Under the pieces are notes generated by a model. That model ran no database searches, was not told where the DNA came from, and worked only from the letters and a program-made list of their open reading frames with translations. This document shows positions 5,095 to 14,881 of a DNA stretch of 46,938 nucleotides, in pieces (position 1 is the stretch's first letter; every line of letters begins with the position of its first letter). Source of the DNA: Streptococcus mitis (GTDB lineage: Bacteria; Bacillota; Bacilli; Lactobacillales; Streptococcaceae). The stretch spans positions 323,040 through 369,977 of the forward strand of contig NZ_KQ970262.1 of the NCBI RefSeq assembly GCF_001579045.1, given 5' to 3'. The translations under genes were made by a program, and so were the position numbers.

Positions 5095-6201
5095 ATGATT
5101 GGAAAATATCAAAAAAATGGAACTACTGCTTATTACTTTAAAGCCTATCATGGAATAGATCCGTTGACTAACAAGAAGATTCAAACCTTTCGTCGTGGCT
5201 TTAAAACAGAACGTGAGGCGAGACTTGCTGAAGCAAAGTGCATCACTGAGTATGAAAAAAAGACATTCAGAGTAAAAAACACCACTACAACCACCTTTCT
5301 ACAAGTCTATGAGATTTGGAAGGACCATTATAAAAACACTGTTAAAGAGTCAACCTACGTAAGCCAGACTAGCATTGCCGACCGTCATATCTTGCCGATT
5401 TTTGGAGATAAAGCTATAAACAAGATTACTATGACTATGTGTCAAACTCAAGTTAATAAGTGGGCAGACGAGTACAAAAGATTTTTTGGAATCATCAGCA
5501 TAGCAAATCAAATCTTTGACTATGCTATTTCGATGGAGTTGATTGAAACGAATCCAATGAGAAAGACACTGAAGCCTAAACGACAAAAAAATAATACAGA
5601 TGAACTTGAAAAGTTCTACAATAAAGAAGAACTGAAGGAATTTTTCAAAATCGTTAAAGGCTTCGACGATGATGAAATGCTGACGTATTTTAGATTACTA
5701 GCTTTTACCGGAATGCGAAAAAATGAAATTAGCGCTCTAAGATGGTCTGATATTGATTTAAAAAAAGGACAGATTACTGTCAATCAAACCTTGGCCAAGG
5801 GGGAAGATAATAAACTGATCTTTCAGACTCCAAAGACAAAAAAGAGTGCCCGAACAATTACCCTCGATTCAAAAACAATTAAGGTTTTAAAGGATTGGCA
5901 CAAGTGTAGTACAAAAGGACTTCTTTTTAAAAACGAGAATGGAGAACCTAAGAGTGTTGTCCATGTCAACAATATGTTGAACAGAATCTGGAGGAAGCAT
6001 CCTGATTTCAAACGAATAACACCTCATGGTTTTAGGCATACACACTGCTCACTACTCTTCGAAGCTGGTGCCACTATCAAGGAAGTTCAGGAAAGATTAG
6101 GTCATGAGAATATTCAAACCACTATGGACATCTATGCTCATGTCACTCAAAAAGCAAAGGATGAAGTGGCTGACAAGTTCGCTTCTTACATTGGTTTTTA
6201 A
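5095..6201 (+). CDS. int: Phage tyrosine recombinase (integrase)
   Basis: 368 aa from the ATG at 5095, chosen for GTGAGGT 8-10 nt upstream; the frame is open further upstream but lacks a ribosome site and runs through two hairpins. The N-terminal arm-binding domain (KYQKNGTTAYYFKAYHGIDP) is followed by a SAM-like core-binding domain (about 65-170) and the catalytic domain with Arg208 (FTGMRKNEI), His311 and Arg314 (HGFRHTH), His337 (RLGHE) and the nucleophile Tyr347 (DIYAHVT). It catalyses integration and excision, and sits at the element's right end next to rpmA. Complete by length and residues. Confidence 0.93.
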   Translation: MIGKYQKNGTTAYYFKAYHGIDPLTNKKIQTFRRGFKTEREARLAEAKCITEYEKKTFRVKNTTTTTFLQVYEIWKDHYKNTVKESTYVSQTSIADRHILPIFGDKAINKITMTMCQTQVNKWADEYKRFFGIISIANQIFDYAISMELIETNPMRKTLKPKRQKNNTDELEKFYNKEELKEFFKIVKGFDDDEMLTYFRLLAFTGMRKNEISALRWSDIDLKKGQITVNQTLAKGEDNKLIFQTPKTKKSARTITLDSKTIKVLKDWHKCSTKGLLFKNENGEPKSVVHVNNMLNRIWRKHPDFKRITPHGFRHTHCSLLFEAGATIKEVQERLGHENIQTTMDIYAHVTQKAKDEVADKFASYIGF

Positions 6202-6204
6202 AAT

Positions 6205-6226
6205 ATGGGTATCAGCATGGGTATCA
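6205..6226 (+). repeat. Direct repeats ATGGGTATCA after the integrase gene
   Basis: ATGGGTATCA occurs at 6205-6214 and 6217-6226, two nt apart. ATACCCAT, the inverse of its first eight bases, occurs before the integrase start at about 5061-5068. Repeats beside the integrase stop are typical of arm-type integrase sites, so this may mark the attachment region. Confidence 0.4.
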
Positions 6227-6230
6227 AAAT

Positions 6231-6264
6231 AAAAAAATAGGCTCTCCGAAAACTCGGAAAGCCT
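6231..6264 (-). terminator. Terminator of the rplU-prp-rpmA operon
   Basis: AGGCT-C-TCCGA / TCGGA-A-AGCCT forms a stem at 6239-6264. On the minus strand it is followed by seven T (6231-6237), ending the ribosomal operon. The arms also pair in the other direction with CTTATTTAA after them, so it may stop integrase transcripts too. Confidence 0.75.
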
Positions 6265-6286
6265 TATTTAATGCTACTTAGAGCGA

Positions 6287-6580
6287 TTATTTAGCGATTG
6301 GGTAAACAGAAACTTGTTTTTTATCGCGTCCTTTACGTTCAAAGCGTACTACGCCTTCAACTTTAGCGAACAAAGTATCGTCTCCACCACGTCCAACGTT
6401 TACACCTGGGTAGATGTGTGTACCACGTTGACGGTAAAGGATTGATCCACCTGTTACAGTTTGTCCGTCAGCTGCTTTAGCTCCAAGACGTTTAGCTTGT
6501 GAATCACGTCCGTTTGATGTAGAACCTCCACCTTTTTTGTGGGCGAAAAGTTGCAAGTTGTTAAGAGTCATTTTTAACAT
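6287..6580 (-). CDS. rpmA: 50S ribosomal protein L27
   Basis: 97 aa. L27 core [20 protein letters not shown] is preceded by the Firmicutes N-terminal extension [12 protein letters not shown], which must be removed by Prp before the protein can function near the peptidyl-transferase centre. The cut site LQLF|AHKKG is visible. GGAGG 8 nt upstream supports the start at 6580. Last gene of the rplU-prp-rpmA operon, followed by an intrinsic terminator next to the integrated phage. Confidence 0.98.
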   Translation of the reverse strand: MLKMTLNNLQLFAHKKGGGSTSNGRDSQAKRLGAKAADGQTVTGGSILYRQRGTHIYPGVNVGRGGDDTLFAKVEGVVRFERKGRDKKQVSVYPIAK

Positions 6581-6596
6581 AATGTTTTCCTCCGTG

Positions 6597-6950
<354 letters not shown>

Positions 6951-6956
6951 TTAAAA

Positions 6957-7271
6957 TTAAGCGTTGATTGCGTTGATGACAACTTTAGTATATGGTTGAC
7001 GGTGACCTTGTTTACGGTGACTACCTTTTTTAGGTTTGTACTTGTAAGTAACAACTTTCTTTTGTTTTCCTTGTTTTTCAACAGTTCCAACTACAGTAGC
7101 TCCAGCAACAAGTGGAGTTCCGACAACAGTGTTTTCACCACCAACAAGAACAACTTCGTTAAAAGTAACTTCTTGACCAGCTTCAACGTTCAATTTTTCA
7201 ACGTAAACTGCTTGACCAACTTCAACTTTAACTTGTTTTCCGCCAGTTTTGATAATTGCGTATGTGCTCAT
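6957..7271 (-). CDS. rplU: 50S ribosomal protein L21
   Basis: 104 aa: [20 protein letters not shown] ... [20 protein letters not shown], the classic L21 sequence. First gene of the operon, with AGGAGGTGCATA before the ATG and a long structured leader upstream. It binds 23S rRNA during large-subunit assembly. Confidence 0.98.
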
Positions 7272-7284
7272 TATGCACCTCCTA

Positions 7285-7408
7285 TGATTTTTATGGGTTC
7301 CCCCGAATTTTTTGTGAAGACTCGCCTAGCATCGTGGGACGAACCACTTAAACTTGAATAATCAAGCAACGATGTTCGTGCGGTTGCACAGGAACGTGCA
7401 TAGTCAAC
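7285..7408 (-). ncRNA. L21 leader RNA (ribosomal protein autoregulation)
   Basis: About 125 nt of paired sequence lies between the -10 TATACT (7415-7420, extended TGC upstream) and the rplU ribosome site. It includes GCACGTTCCTGTGC hairpin arms (about 7386-7400) and CATCGTTGCTTGATTATTC... paired with later ATGCTAGG-type segments. Firmicutes carry a known L21 leader at this place, thought to be bound by L21. The end coordinates are approximate. Confidence 0.7.
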
Positions 7409-7453
7409 TCTTCAAGTATAGCATATCTCCTATTTTCTTACAAGTAATAACAC

Positions 7454-8158
7454 CTAAAATGAAGCTTTTTCTTTTACTTTTTTCTGCCAAGAGGCAAAAA
7501 GCATGCTGATGTAAAAAATGCTCATCATAATAGGAACACCAAGAATGGTCTTTTCATAATAGAAAATCGTCAGATAAGCTGAAAAGACAACGCCAAGGAC
7601 AAAACTACTAAGCAGGCTTACAAAGATAATCCCTTCACGTAAAAAAGGAGTGTGCTTGGTTCGGAAATAATCTCCAAAAGCCAGCATGGTCCGTTTGATA
7701 TTCCCTGTCATAAAAGCGTTATTATAGGCAATACCCGAAACCTCACCAAAAGCAGTTGTCACCAGTCCCATACAGAAGGCCAAGGGCGGCACTAGATAGA
7801 TATTATCTACAGTTTGCGGCACAAAACCAATAATGATTGATAAGATTGCCAAAGGAATCAATGACAGAATGGGCTTTTTCACAATTCTCAATTTTTCCTT
7901 ATAAATCGTTAGTAAAAAGACCCCCATCATAAAAGCTAGCAAGGTCATTACTTTAGCACTAGCATCTAAAACATTGTGTTGAATGAGCCCTACTGATAGA
8001 AAGACGACATTTCCAGTTTGTCCAGCAACAAGAGTATTCCCTCGGACAATAAAAGTATAGGCATCTACATATCCTGCACAAAAAGTCAAAAAAAGCGCTA
8101 GCCTCTTAGACTGACGTGATATTTTTCTTATAGGCAGTAACCTCATTTTTCTTCCCAT
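7454..8158 (-). CDS. DUF1275 (YoaK-type) membrane protein
   Basis: Up to 234 aa with six or so membrane helices. The diagnostic DUF1275 N-terminal region is present: LFLTFCAGYVDAYTFIVRGN then VAGQTGNVVFLSVGL, and later TTAFGEVSGIAYNNAFMTGN. Function in bacteria is unknown, possibly transport. The start is ambiguous: ATG 8158, or ATG 8146 (MRLLPIRKIS) with GGGAAG five bases upstream. Single-gene unit between the L21 leader and a repeat-rich spacer. Confidence 0.85.
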   Translation of the reverse strand: MGRKMRLLPIRKISRQSKRLALFLTFCAGYVDAYTFIVRGNTLVAGQTGNVVFLSVGLIQHNVLDASAKVMTLLAFMMGVFLLTIYKEKLRIVKKPILSLIPLAILSIIIGFVPQTVDNIYLVPPLAFCMGLVTTAFGEVSGIAYNNAFMTGNIKRTMLAFGDYFRTKHTPFLREGIIFVSLLSSFVLGVVFSAYLTIFYYEKTILGVPIMMSIFYISMLFASWQKKVKEKASF

Positions 8159-8251
8159 TTCATTTACTCATCTAATTATTGTACCACTTTCTTTGGAAAA
8201 GACCTAGCCTAGTAGCTTATTTAAAAATTTTTACCCTCTGTAACTTCTCAA

Positions 8252-8288
8252 AGTAACTTCCACCTCTCTCCCAAAACTGGAAGTTACT
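8252..8288. repeat. 11-bp perfect inverted repeat
   Basis: AGTAACTTCCA (8252-8262) pairs with TGGAAGTTACT (8278-8288) across 15 nt, with no T-run. Its right arm begins the first of three direct repeats in this spacer. Confidence 0.6.
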
Positions 8289-8479
8289 CTAAGACGACTC
8301 TGTTTTAGGGCTATTTGTCGTGCACTTTTTTCTGAGTCTTTTCTCTTTTGAACTCTTATATATCAAGAAAAAGAAAACCAGTGGAAGTTAGTCTAAGACG
8401 GATTTCCACTGATGGCACGCGTTTTTCTCATACTAAAAGCTAGGTTGTGGGAAACTGGAAGTTAGTTTTAGAAGTTACC
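8278..8479 (+). repeat. Three spaced copies of TGGAAGTTA-TCTAAGA in the intergenic region
   Basis: The 360-bp gap between the DUF1275 gene and the oxidoreductase holds TGGAAGTTACTCTAAGACGA (8278), TGGAAGTTAGTCTAAGACGG (8382) and TGGAAGTTAGTTTTAGAAGT (8457). The second copy is also the left arm of a CAGTGGAA/TTCCACTG hairpin (8379-8411). The spacing (104 and 75 bp) is irregular. I recognise no known element (not BOX or RUP); they may be regulator sites or remnants of a repeat. Confidence 0.5.
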
Positions 8480-8515
8480 AATTTTTCTCCTCTGTTGGAT
8501 AGTCTCGTCCATCTA

Positions 8516-8524
8516 TGTTATAAT
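8516..8524 (+). promoter_or_regulatory. Extended -10 promoter of the oxidoreductase-helicase operon
   Basis: TGTTATAAT, an extended -10, ends 34 nt before the ATG at 8559. It rules out the longer reading frame starting at 8523, because that ATG would lie inside the -10 itself. Confidence 0.65.
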
Positions 8525-8558
8525 GAAAGAAGGATTTAAAATCGGAAAAGGAGTATCT

Positions 8559-9536
8559 ATGCTTAAATTAGGTGTCATCGGAACAGGGGCTATTAGCCAC
8601 CACTTCATAGAAGCAGCCCATGCCAGTGGAGAATACAAGCTGGTCGCAGTCTATTCTAGAAAACTAGAAACTGCGGCAACCTTTGCTTCTCGCTATCAGA
8701 ATATCCAACTCTTTAATCAAGTAGAGGACTTCTTCAAGAGCTCCCTTGATGTGGTCTATATTGCTAGCCCAAACTCCTTGCATTTTGCTCAGGCAAAAGC
8801 TGCATTGTCTGCTGGTAAACATGTCATTCTTGAAAAGCCAGCTGTCACTCAGCCACAAGACTGGCTAGATTTGGTTCAAACAGCTGAAAAAAATCACTGT
8901 TTTATCTTTGAAGCAGCTCGTAATTACCATGAGAAAGCTTTCACTATCATCAAAAACTTTTTAGCAGATAAGCAAGTGTTAGGAGCAGATCTCAACTATG
9001 CCAAGTATTCTTCCAAAATGCCAGATTTGTTGGCTGGGGAGACACCAAATGTCTTTTCAGACCGTTTTGCTGGTGGAGCTCTTATGGATTTGGGGATTTA
9101 TCCTCTCTACGCTGCCGTTCGCCTTTTTGGAAAAGCCCAGAACGCGACCTACCAGTCTCAACAGCTTGACAATAGCATTGACCTAAATGGAGATGGTATC
9201 CTCTTCTACCCAAACTTTCAGGTTCACATCAAGGCTGGGAAAAACATTACTTCCAATCTTCCTTGCGAAATTTATACGACAGATGGTACCTTGACCCTCA
9301 ACACCATTGAGCATGTTCGCTCGACTATTTTTACCGACCACCAAGGCAATCAAGTCCAGCTCCCTATCCAACAGGCTCCTCATACGATGACTGAGGAAGT
9401 CGCTGCATTTGCACAGATGATTCAGCAACCAGACCAGACACTCTACCAGAATTGGCTGGATGATGCAGGCTCTGTTCATGAGCTACTATATACCATGCGC
9501 CAGACTGCTGGCATTAGATTTGAGGCAGAAAAATGA
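8559..9536 (+). CDS. Gfo/Idh/MocA-family oxidoreductase
   Basis: 325 aa from ATG 8559 (AAAGGAG five bases upstream). N-terminal Rossmann fold with GVIGTGAISHHFIEAAHASG; the family EKP motif lies in GKHVILEKPAVTQ (the lysine is catalytic or cofactor-orienting); a C-terminal alpha/beta domain follows. It is an NAD(P)-dependent dehydrogenase of unknown substrate, usually a sugar or sugar derivative. Its TGA overlaps the helicase start by 4 nt (ATGA), so the two are translationally coupled. Confidence 0.88.
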   Translation: MLKLGVIGTGAISHHFIEAAHASGEYKLVAVYSRKLETAATFASRYQNIQLFNQVEDFFKSSLDVVYIASPNSLHFAQAKAALSAGKHVILEKPAVTQPQDWLDLVQTAEKNHCFIFEAARNYHEKAFTIIKNFLADKQVLGADLNYAKYSSKMPDLLAGETPNVFSDRFAGGALMDLGIYPLYAAVRLFGKAQNATYQSQQLDNSIDLNGDGILFYPNFQVHIKAGKNITSNLPCEIYTTDGTLTLNTIEHVRSTIFTDHQGNQVQLPIQQAPHTMTEEVAAFAQMIQQPDQTLYQNWLDDAGSVHELLYTMRQTAGIRFEAEK

Positions 9537-10615
9537 AAACCAAACTACCGACTGAATGGCAAGAACTGAGTGACCAACTCGGTTTCCAAGAATTCACTCC
9601 CATTCAAACCCAACTATTTGAGCCCCTTCTTGCTGGAGAAAACCTCCTAGGAGTGAGCCCAACAGGAACAGGCAAGACCCTAGCTTATCTCCTGCCCAGT
9701 CTTCTCAGACTTCAAAAGAAAAAAGCCCAACAACTCTTGATTCTAGCACCAAATACAGAACTTGCTGGACAGATTTTTGATGTATGTAAAACGTGGGCAG
9801 AAGCTATCGGTTTGACAGCTCAACTCTTCCTATCAGGTTCAAGTCAAAAACGACAAATTGAACGCCTTAAAAAAGGACCAGAAATTCTGATTGGAACTCC
9901 TGGCCGTATCTTTGAACTAATTAAATTGAAAAAAATCAAGATGATGAATGTGGAAACCATCATCCTGGATGAATTCGACCAATTACTAGATGATTCTCAG
10001 ATTCACTTTGTTGAGAAAATCACTCACTACGCACCGCGTGACCACCAACTCGTCTATATGAGTGCGACGACCAAGTTTGACCAAGAAAAGATTGCGCCAA
10101 ACACACGTACCATTGATCTCTCTGACCAAAAACTGGATAATATCCAGCATTTCTACATGCAGGTAGACCAACGTCACCGCGTTGATCTGCTACGAAAACT
10201 GGCTCATGTTGAGGATTTCCGCGGACTAGTCTTCTTTAACAGCCTGTCAGACCTTGGAAGTGCAGAAGAAAAATTACAGTATCGTGATATCTTGGCTGTT
10301 TCCCTCGCTAGTGATGTTAATGTCAAATTTAGAAAAGTCATATTAGAAAAGTTTAAAGATAAGCAACTAACCCTACTCCTTGCAACTGAGCTTTTGGCTC
10401 GTGGAATTGATATCGATAGCCTAGAATGTGTCGTAAACTTTGATATCCCAAGAGATAGCGAAACCTACACACACCGTGCTGGCCGTACTGGCCGTATGGG
10501 CAAGGAAGGTTATGTTATCACTCTCGTCACTCATCCAGAAGAAATCAAAAAACTCAAGAAATTTGCGAGCGTACGTGAAATTGTCTTGAAAAACCAAGAA
10601 CTCTATATCAAATAA
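9533..10615 (+). CDS. DEAD-box RNA helicase (DEFD variant)
   Basis: 360 aa. Q motif (GFQEFTPIQTQ), Walker A SPTGTGKT (42-49), motif Ib region GTPGRIFELI, motif II as DEFD instead of DEAD, motif III SATT, and C-terminal motifs ARGIDI and HRAGRTGRMG. ATP-dependent RNA unwinding, with a likely role in rRNA or mRNA remodelling. It lacks the long C-terminal tail of the larger helicases. Coupled to the upstream oxidoreductase by a 4-nt overlap and closed by a terminator at 10625. Confidence 0.9.
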   Translation: MKTKLPTEWQELSDQLGFQEFTPIQTQLFEPLLAGENLLGVSPTGTGKTLAYLLPSLLRLQKKKAQQLLILAPNTELAGQIFDVCKTWAEAIGLTAQLFLSGSSQKRQIERLKKGPEILIGTPGRIFELIKLKKIKMMNVETIILDEFDQLLDDSQIHFVEKITHYAPRDHQLVYMSATTKFDQEKIAPNTRTIDLSDQKLDNIQHFYMQVDQRHRVDLLRKLAHVEDFRGLVFFNSLSDLGSAEEKLQYRDILAVSLASDVNVKFRKVILEKFKDKQLTLLLATELLARGIDIDSLECVVNFDIPRDSETYTHRAGRTGRMGKEGYVITLVTHPEEIKKLKKFASVREIVLKNQELYIK

Positions 10616-10624
10616 TCCCCCATT

Positions 10625-10656
10625 GCTCTATACACATCTAGTGTATGGAGCTTTTT
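10625..10656 (+). terminator. Terminator of the helicase operon
   Basis: GCTC-t-ATACAC-ATCTA-GTGTAT-g-GAGC followed by TTTTT. Good stem and U-run just after the helicase stop. Confidence 0.8.
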
Positions 10657-10675
10657 CTGTAAGCAATTCAATTTT

Positions 10676-10827
10676 ATACTCTTCGAAAATCTCCTTCAAA
10701 CCGCGTCAGCTTCGCCTTGCCATATGTATGGTTACTGACTTCGTCAGTCTTATCTACAACCTCAAAACAGTATTTTGAGCATCCTGCAGCTAACTTCCTA
10801 GTTTGCTCTTTGATTTTCATTGAGCAT
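10676..10827 (+). repeat. BOX element, complete boxA-boxB-boxC
   Basis: 152 bp. boxA (10676-10734) begins ATACTCTTCGAAAATCTC and contains the complement of a segment close to the BOX-A1R primer (GGCAAGGCGAAGCTGACG). One boxB (10735-10779, 45 bp) begins CTGACTTCGTCAGT, and boxC (10780-10827) ends GATTTTCATTGAGCAT. BOX elements are multicopy, stem-loop-forming intergenic repeats of pneumococcus and its relatives. This one sits between the helicase and tuf terminators. Confidence 0.85.
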
Positions 10828-10841
10828 TAGTTCAATATCTG

Positions 10842-10870
10842 AAAAAAAGAACCTTGCATAGCAAGATTCT
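10842..10870 (-). terminator. Terminator of tuf
   Basis: On the minus strand AGAATCTTGC-TAT-GCAAGGTTCT is followed by seven T (10842-10848). It lies about 45 nt after the tuf stop. Confidence 0.8.
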
Positions 10871-10916
10871 TTTAGTGTCTGACTTAAATAATTGTTCTTC
10901 TGGGAACTAAATCGAA

Positions 10917-12113
<1,197 letters not shown>

Positions 12114-12184
12114 TTGAGTAAAAGCCTCCAATAAAATATATTTTATAGATAGACAGTAGGCAATACAGTCTAACTTTCCTTACT

Positions 12185-12212
12185 ATTTTATCAAATTTCA
12201 GCTAAATTGCAA
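12185..12212 (-). promoter_or_regulatory. Promoter of tuf
   Basis: On the minus strand TTGCAA (12207-12212), 16 nt, then TAAAAT (12185-12190) preceded by TGA (extended -10). The leader to the ATG is about 65 nt. Confidence 0.65.
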
Positions 12213-12295
12213 GTGTTTTACAAAGTTTTTGTGAATTATTCTTAATCGGCTGATCTAAACGGCACTTCTACTCCTATAATTTACCTAAAGAAAAG

Positions 12296-12315
12296 AAAAA
12301 TCAGGAATTTCCTGA
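12296..12315 (-). terminator. Terminator of the AI-2E-family gene
   Basis: TCAGGAA-ATTCCTGA hairpin on the minus strand followed by five T and CTTTTC. It starts immediately after the stop codon. Confidence 0.75.
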
Positions 12316-12318
12316 CTT

Positions 12319-13428
12319 TTACTTAGCTAATTCTCTTTCTCGTTCTTTCTTTATTTTATGATTTTCATACAAACGGGATAAGAACTTAGAAATTTCTTTT
12401 AAGATAGAATAGGTTGGCACTGCGACAATCATTCCAACTACACCATAGATATTGCTTGACAACAAAAGTAAAACCAAAATCGTGATTGGATGAACCTTCA
12501 TAACACTTCCTACGATTCGAGGGTAGAGGATATTTCCATCCACTTGTTGAATAATCAGCATATAAATAACTGCAATCAGCATTCTATGGGGATCAGTAAA
12601 GACATTGGCGATAATCATCGGAATCAGACCAATACTTGGTCCTACATAAGGAATGAGATTGGCTAACCCTGAAAAGATGGCAAAGACCAAAGCGTATTTC
12701 AAACCGATTACGCTATATCCGATAAAGGCCAAACAACCAATAATAATCGCATCAATGGCGACTCCACTAATATAGCGAGCGATTGTAGCATTCAAATTTT
12801 TTAAAAGACCTGTAATATGCAACTTATCTCGCTTTAAAACAGTACGCTCAAGCATCGGCAAGAATTTGTGACCATCTAACAAAAAATAAATTAAAAACAC
12901 AGGGGTCATGATAATAATCAAAACAGTACTAAAGAGCGCAGATAGGACACTTCCAACACTATTCGTTACACTATTTAGGATATTTTGTAGAATATCTACA
13001 TAGGAGAGATTTAACTGTTGAATAGTCGCTTGAATATCCAAATTTTGAAAGGCTGGATAGGTAGATAAATCCACAATCAAATCTTGCAAACGACTATAAA
13101 TTGTCTGACTTGTTGCAATCAAACTTGTCAGCTGATTAATCAAAATCGGTAAGAGATAGACTACCCCAATAACTAGCCCCCAAACCAAGGCGCACAAGGT
13201 TAGTAGAATACCAATGATACGGTTAATTTTGAAATACTTTTGTAAAAAATTTACAATAGGATTGGTCAAATAATATAAAAAACCACCTAAAAGAAAGGGA
13301 ATCATTATAGTGTTTGCAACGCTTACAAAAGGTGTAATAATCGCTCCCATCTCTCTCCATAAATAAAAGATAATGGTTAATAGTAAAATCTCACTGGTCC
13401 AAAAAAATAATTTATTCTTACGAAACAT
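12319..13428 (-). CDS. AI-2E family transporter (PerM/UPF0118)
   Basis: 369 aa with seven or eight membrane helices, including the paired helices of the AI-2E/PerM family and the signature region NLIPYVGPSIGLIPMIIANV, then the late block HPITILVLLLLSSNIYGVVG. Some members export autoinducer-2, others act as ion or proton-linked transporters; the substrate cannot be told here. GGAGGTACCTC before the ATG supports the start. Monocistronic, divergent from dacA. Confidence 0.88.
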   Translation of the reverse strand: MFRKNKLFFWTSEILLLTIIFYLWREMGAIITPFVSVANTIMIPFLLGGFLYYLTNPIVNFLQKYFKINRIIGILLTLCALVWGLVIGVVYLLPILINQLTSLIATSQTIYSRLQDLIVDLSTYPAFQNLDIQATIQQLNLSYVDILQNILNSVTNSVGSVLSALFSTVLIIIMTPVFLIYFLLDGHKFLPMLERTVLKRDKLHITGLLKNLNATIARYISGVAIDAIIIGCLAFIGYSVIGLKYALVFAIFSGLANLIPYVGPSIGLIPMIIANVFTDPHRMLIAVIYMLIIQQVDGNILYPRIVGSVMKVHPITILVLLLLSSNIYGVVGMIVAVPTYSILKEISKFLSRLYENHKIKKERERELAK

Positions 13429-13515
13429 GAGGTACCTCCATTCATCTATTTTACCACACTTTCAAAAAAGCTTCTTTCTTATATCATGAAACTGGAAATA
13501 TTTTTTTCTTTATGA

Positions 13516-13521
13516 TAGAAT
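13516..13521 (+). promoter_or_regulatory. -10 of dacA, very close to the start codon
   Basis: TGATAGAAT (extended -10) ends only 9 nt before the dacA ATG, and those nine bases contain no ribosome site. Initiation 6-7 nt after the -10 would give a leader of 2-3 nt. Confidence 0.45.
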
Positions 13522-13530
13522 AAACTTACT

Positions 13531-14772
13531 ATGAAAAAAATAATTTTAACTCTTTTAAGCCTTTCCGTTATTGGCTCAGCATCTACTGTTGCTGCTCAAG
13601 ATTTTAATATTGCTGCTAAACATGCAATTGCCGTTGAGGCAAATACTGGTAAAATTCTCTATGAGAAAGATGCAACCCAGCCAGTTGAAATTGCTTCAAT
13701 CACAAAGTTAATTACTGTTTATCTTGTCTATGAAGCCTTGGAAAACGGCAGTATTACACTATCAACTCCGGTAGATATTTCTGATTATCCTTACAAATTA
13801 ACGACAAATTCTGAAGCGAGTAACGTTCCTATGGAGGCTCGTAATTATACCGTCGAACAACTGCTCGAAGCAACCCTAGTATCTAGTGCTAACAGTGCGG
13901 CTATTGCCCTAGCTGAGAAAATTGCTGGCTCAGAAAAAGATTTCGTCGATATGATGCGGGCAAAACTCTTAGAATGGGGAATTCAGGATGCCACTGTTGT
14001 CAATACGACTGGTCTTAACAATGAGACTCTAGGGGATAACATTTACCCAGGATCTAAAAAAGATGAGGAAAATAAGCTCAGTGCTTATGATGTCGCTATC
14101 GTTGCTCGCAATCTCATCAAAAAATACCCACAAGTCTTGGAAATCACGAAAAAACCTTCTTCTACTTTTGCTGGAATGACAATCACTTCTACCAACTACA
14201 TGTTAGAGGGTATGCCTGCTTATCGCGGTGGTTTTGATGGCCTTAAAACAGGAAATACAGACAAAGCTGGAGAATCTTTTGTTGGTACTACTGTCGAAAA
14301 AGGGATGAGGGTTATCACAGTTGTTTTGAATGCAGATCATCAAGACAATAATCCTTACGCTCGCTTCACAGCTACTTCTTCACTAATGGATTATATCTCT
14401 TCTACATTCACACTTCGCAAAATCGTTCAAAAAGGCGATGCCTATCAAGATAGTAAAGCCCCTGTACAAGATGGAAAAGAAAATATGGTCACTGCCATTG
14501 CCAAAGATGATATCTCTCTAATTGAACGTGTTGGGAATCAATCTTCCCAATCTGTTCAATTCACACCTGATTCTAAGGCAATTCCAGCACCACTTGCAGC
14601 CGGAACTGTGGTTGGACATTTGACTTATGAAGACAATGATTTGATTGGTCAAGGTTACATCACTACAGAACGTCCTAGTTTTGAAATGGTAGCAGAAAAG
14701 AAAGTTGAAAAAGCCTTCTTCTTAAAAGTTTGGTGGAATCAGTTTATCCGATTTATCAACGAGAAATTATAA
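13531..14772 (+). CDS. dacA: D-alanyl-D-alanine carboxypeptidase (PBP3)
   Basis: 413 aa, the length of pneumococcal PBP3. Signal peptide MKKIILTLLSLSVIGSASTVAAQ. Catalytic motifs are Ser56 in SITK, SAN in VSSANSAA and KTG in LKTGNT. The C-terminal amphipathic helix (FFLKVWWNQFIRFINEKL) anchors it to the outer membrane face. It trims the terminal D-Ala of peptidoglycan stem peptides and so limits cross-linking and guides septum placement. It converges on the suf operon, separated by a terminator. Confidence 0.96.
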   Translation: MKKIILTLLSLSVIGSASTVAAQDFNIAAKHAIAVEANTGKILYEKDATQPVEIASITKLITVYLVYEALENGSITLSTPVDISDYPYKLTTNSEASNVPMEARNYTVEQLLEATLVSSANSAAIALAEKIAGSEKDFVDMMRAKLLEWGIQDATVVNTTGLNNETLGDNIYPGSKKDEENKLSAYDVAIVARNLIKKYPQVLEITKKPSSTFAGMTITSTNYMLEGMPAYRGGFDGLKTGNTDKAGESFVGTTVEKGMRVITVVLNADHQDNNPYARFTATSSLMDYISSTFTLRKIVQKGDAYQDSKAPVQDGKENMVTAIAKDDISLIERVGNQSSQSVQFTPDSKAIPAPLAAGTVVGHLTYEDNDLIGQGYITTERPSFEMVAEKKVEKAFFLKVWWNQFIRFINEKL

Positions 14773-14774
14773 AA

Positions 14775-14802
14775 AAATCGCGATTTTAAACCGCGATTTT
14801 TT
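14775..14802 (+). terminator. Terminator of dacA (bidirectional)
   Basis: AAATCGCG, loop TTTTAAAC-like, CGCGATTTTTT. T-runs exist on both strands, so it can also act on leftward transcripts. Confidence 0.8.
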
Positions 14803-14817
14803 ATTACAAATTCATCT

Positions 14818-14860
14818 TCAAAGTCCTTGATTTTCGAATAGTATCAAAGTCCTTGATTTT
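14818..14860 (+). repeat. Tandem 17-bp direct repeat between dacA and sufB
   Basis: TCAAAGTCCTTGATTTT occurs at 14818-14834 and 14844-14860. Each unit can fold back on itself (TCAA...TTGA). It lies just downstream of the sufB stop and may be part of the suf 3' end. Confidence 0.6.
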
Positions 14861-14881
14861 TAGTAAATCTAAAATCAAATT

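Noticed and set aside
10676-10827. RUP element or insertion-sequence remnant
   Set aside because: The module order and the BOX-A1R-like segment identify it as BOX; no transposase remains.
12114-12131. EF-Tu extension to a TTG at 12131
   Set aside because: The extra codons are the ribosome site itself; [11 protein letters not shown] is the conserved start.
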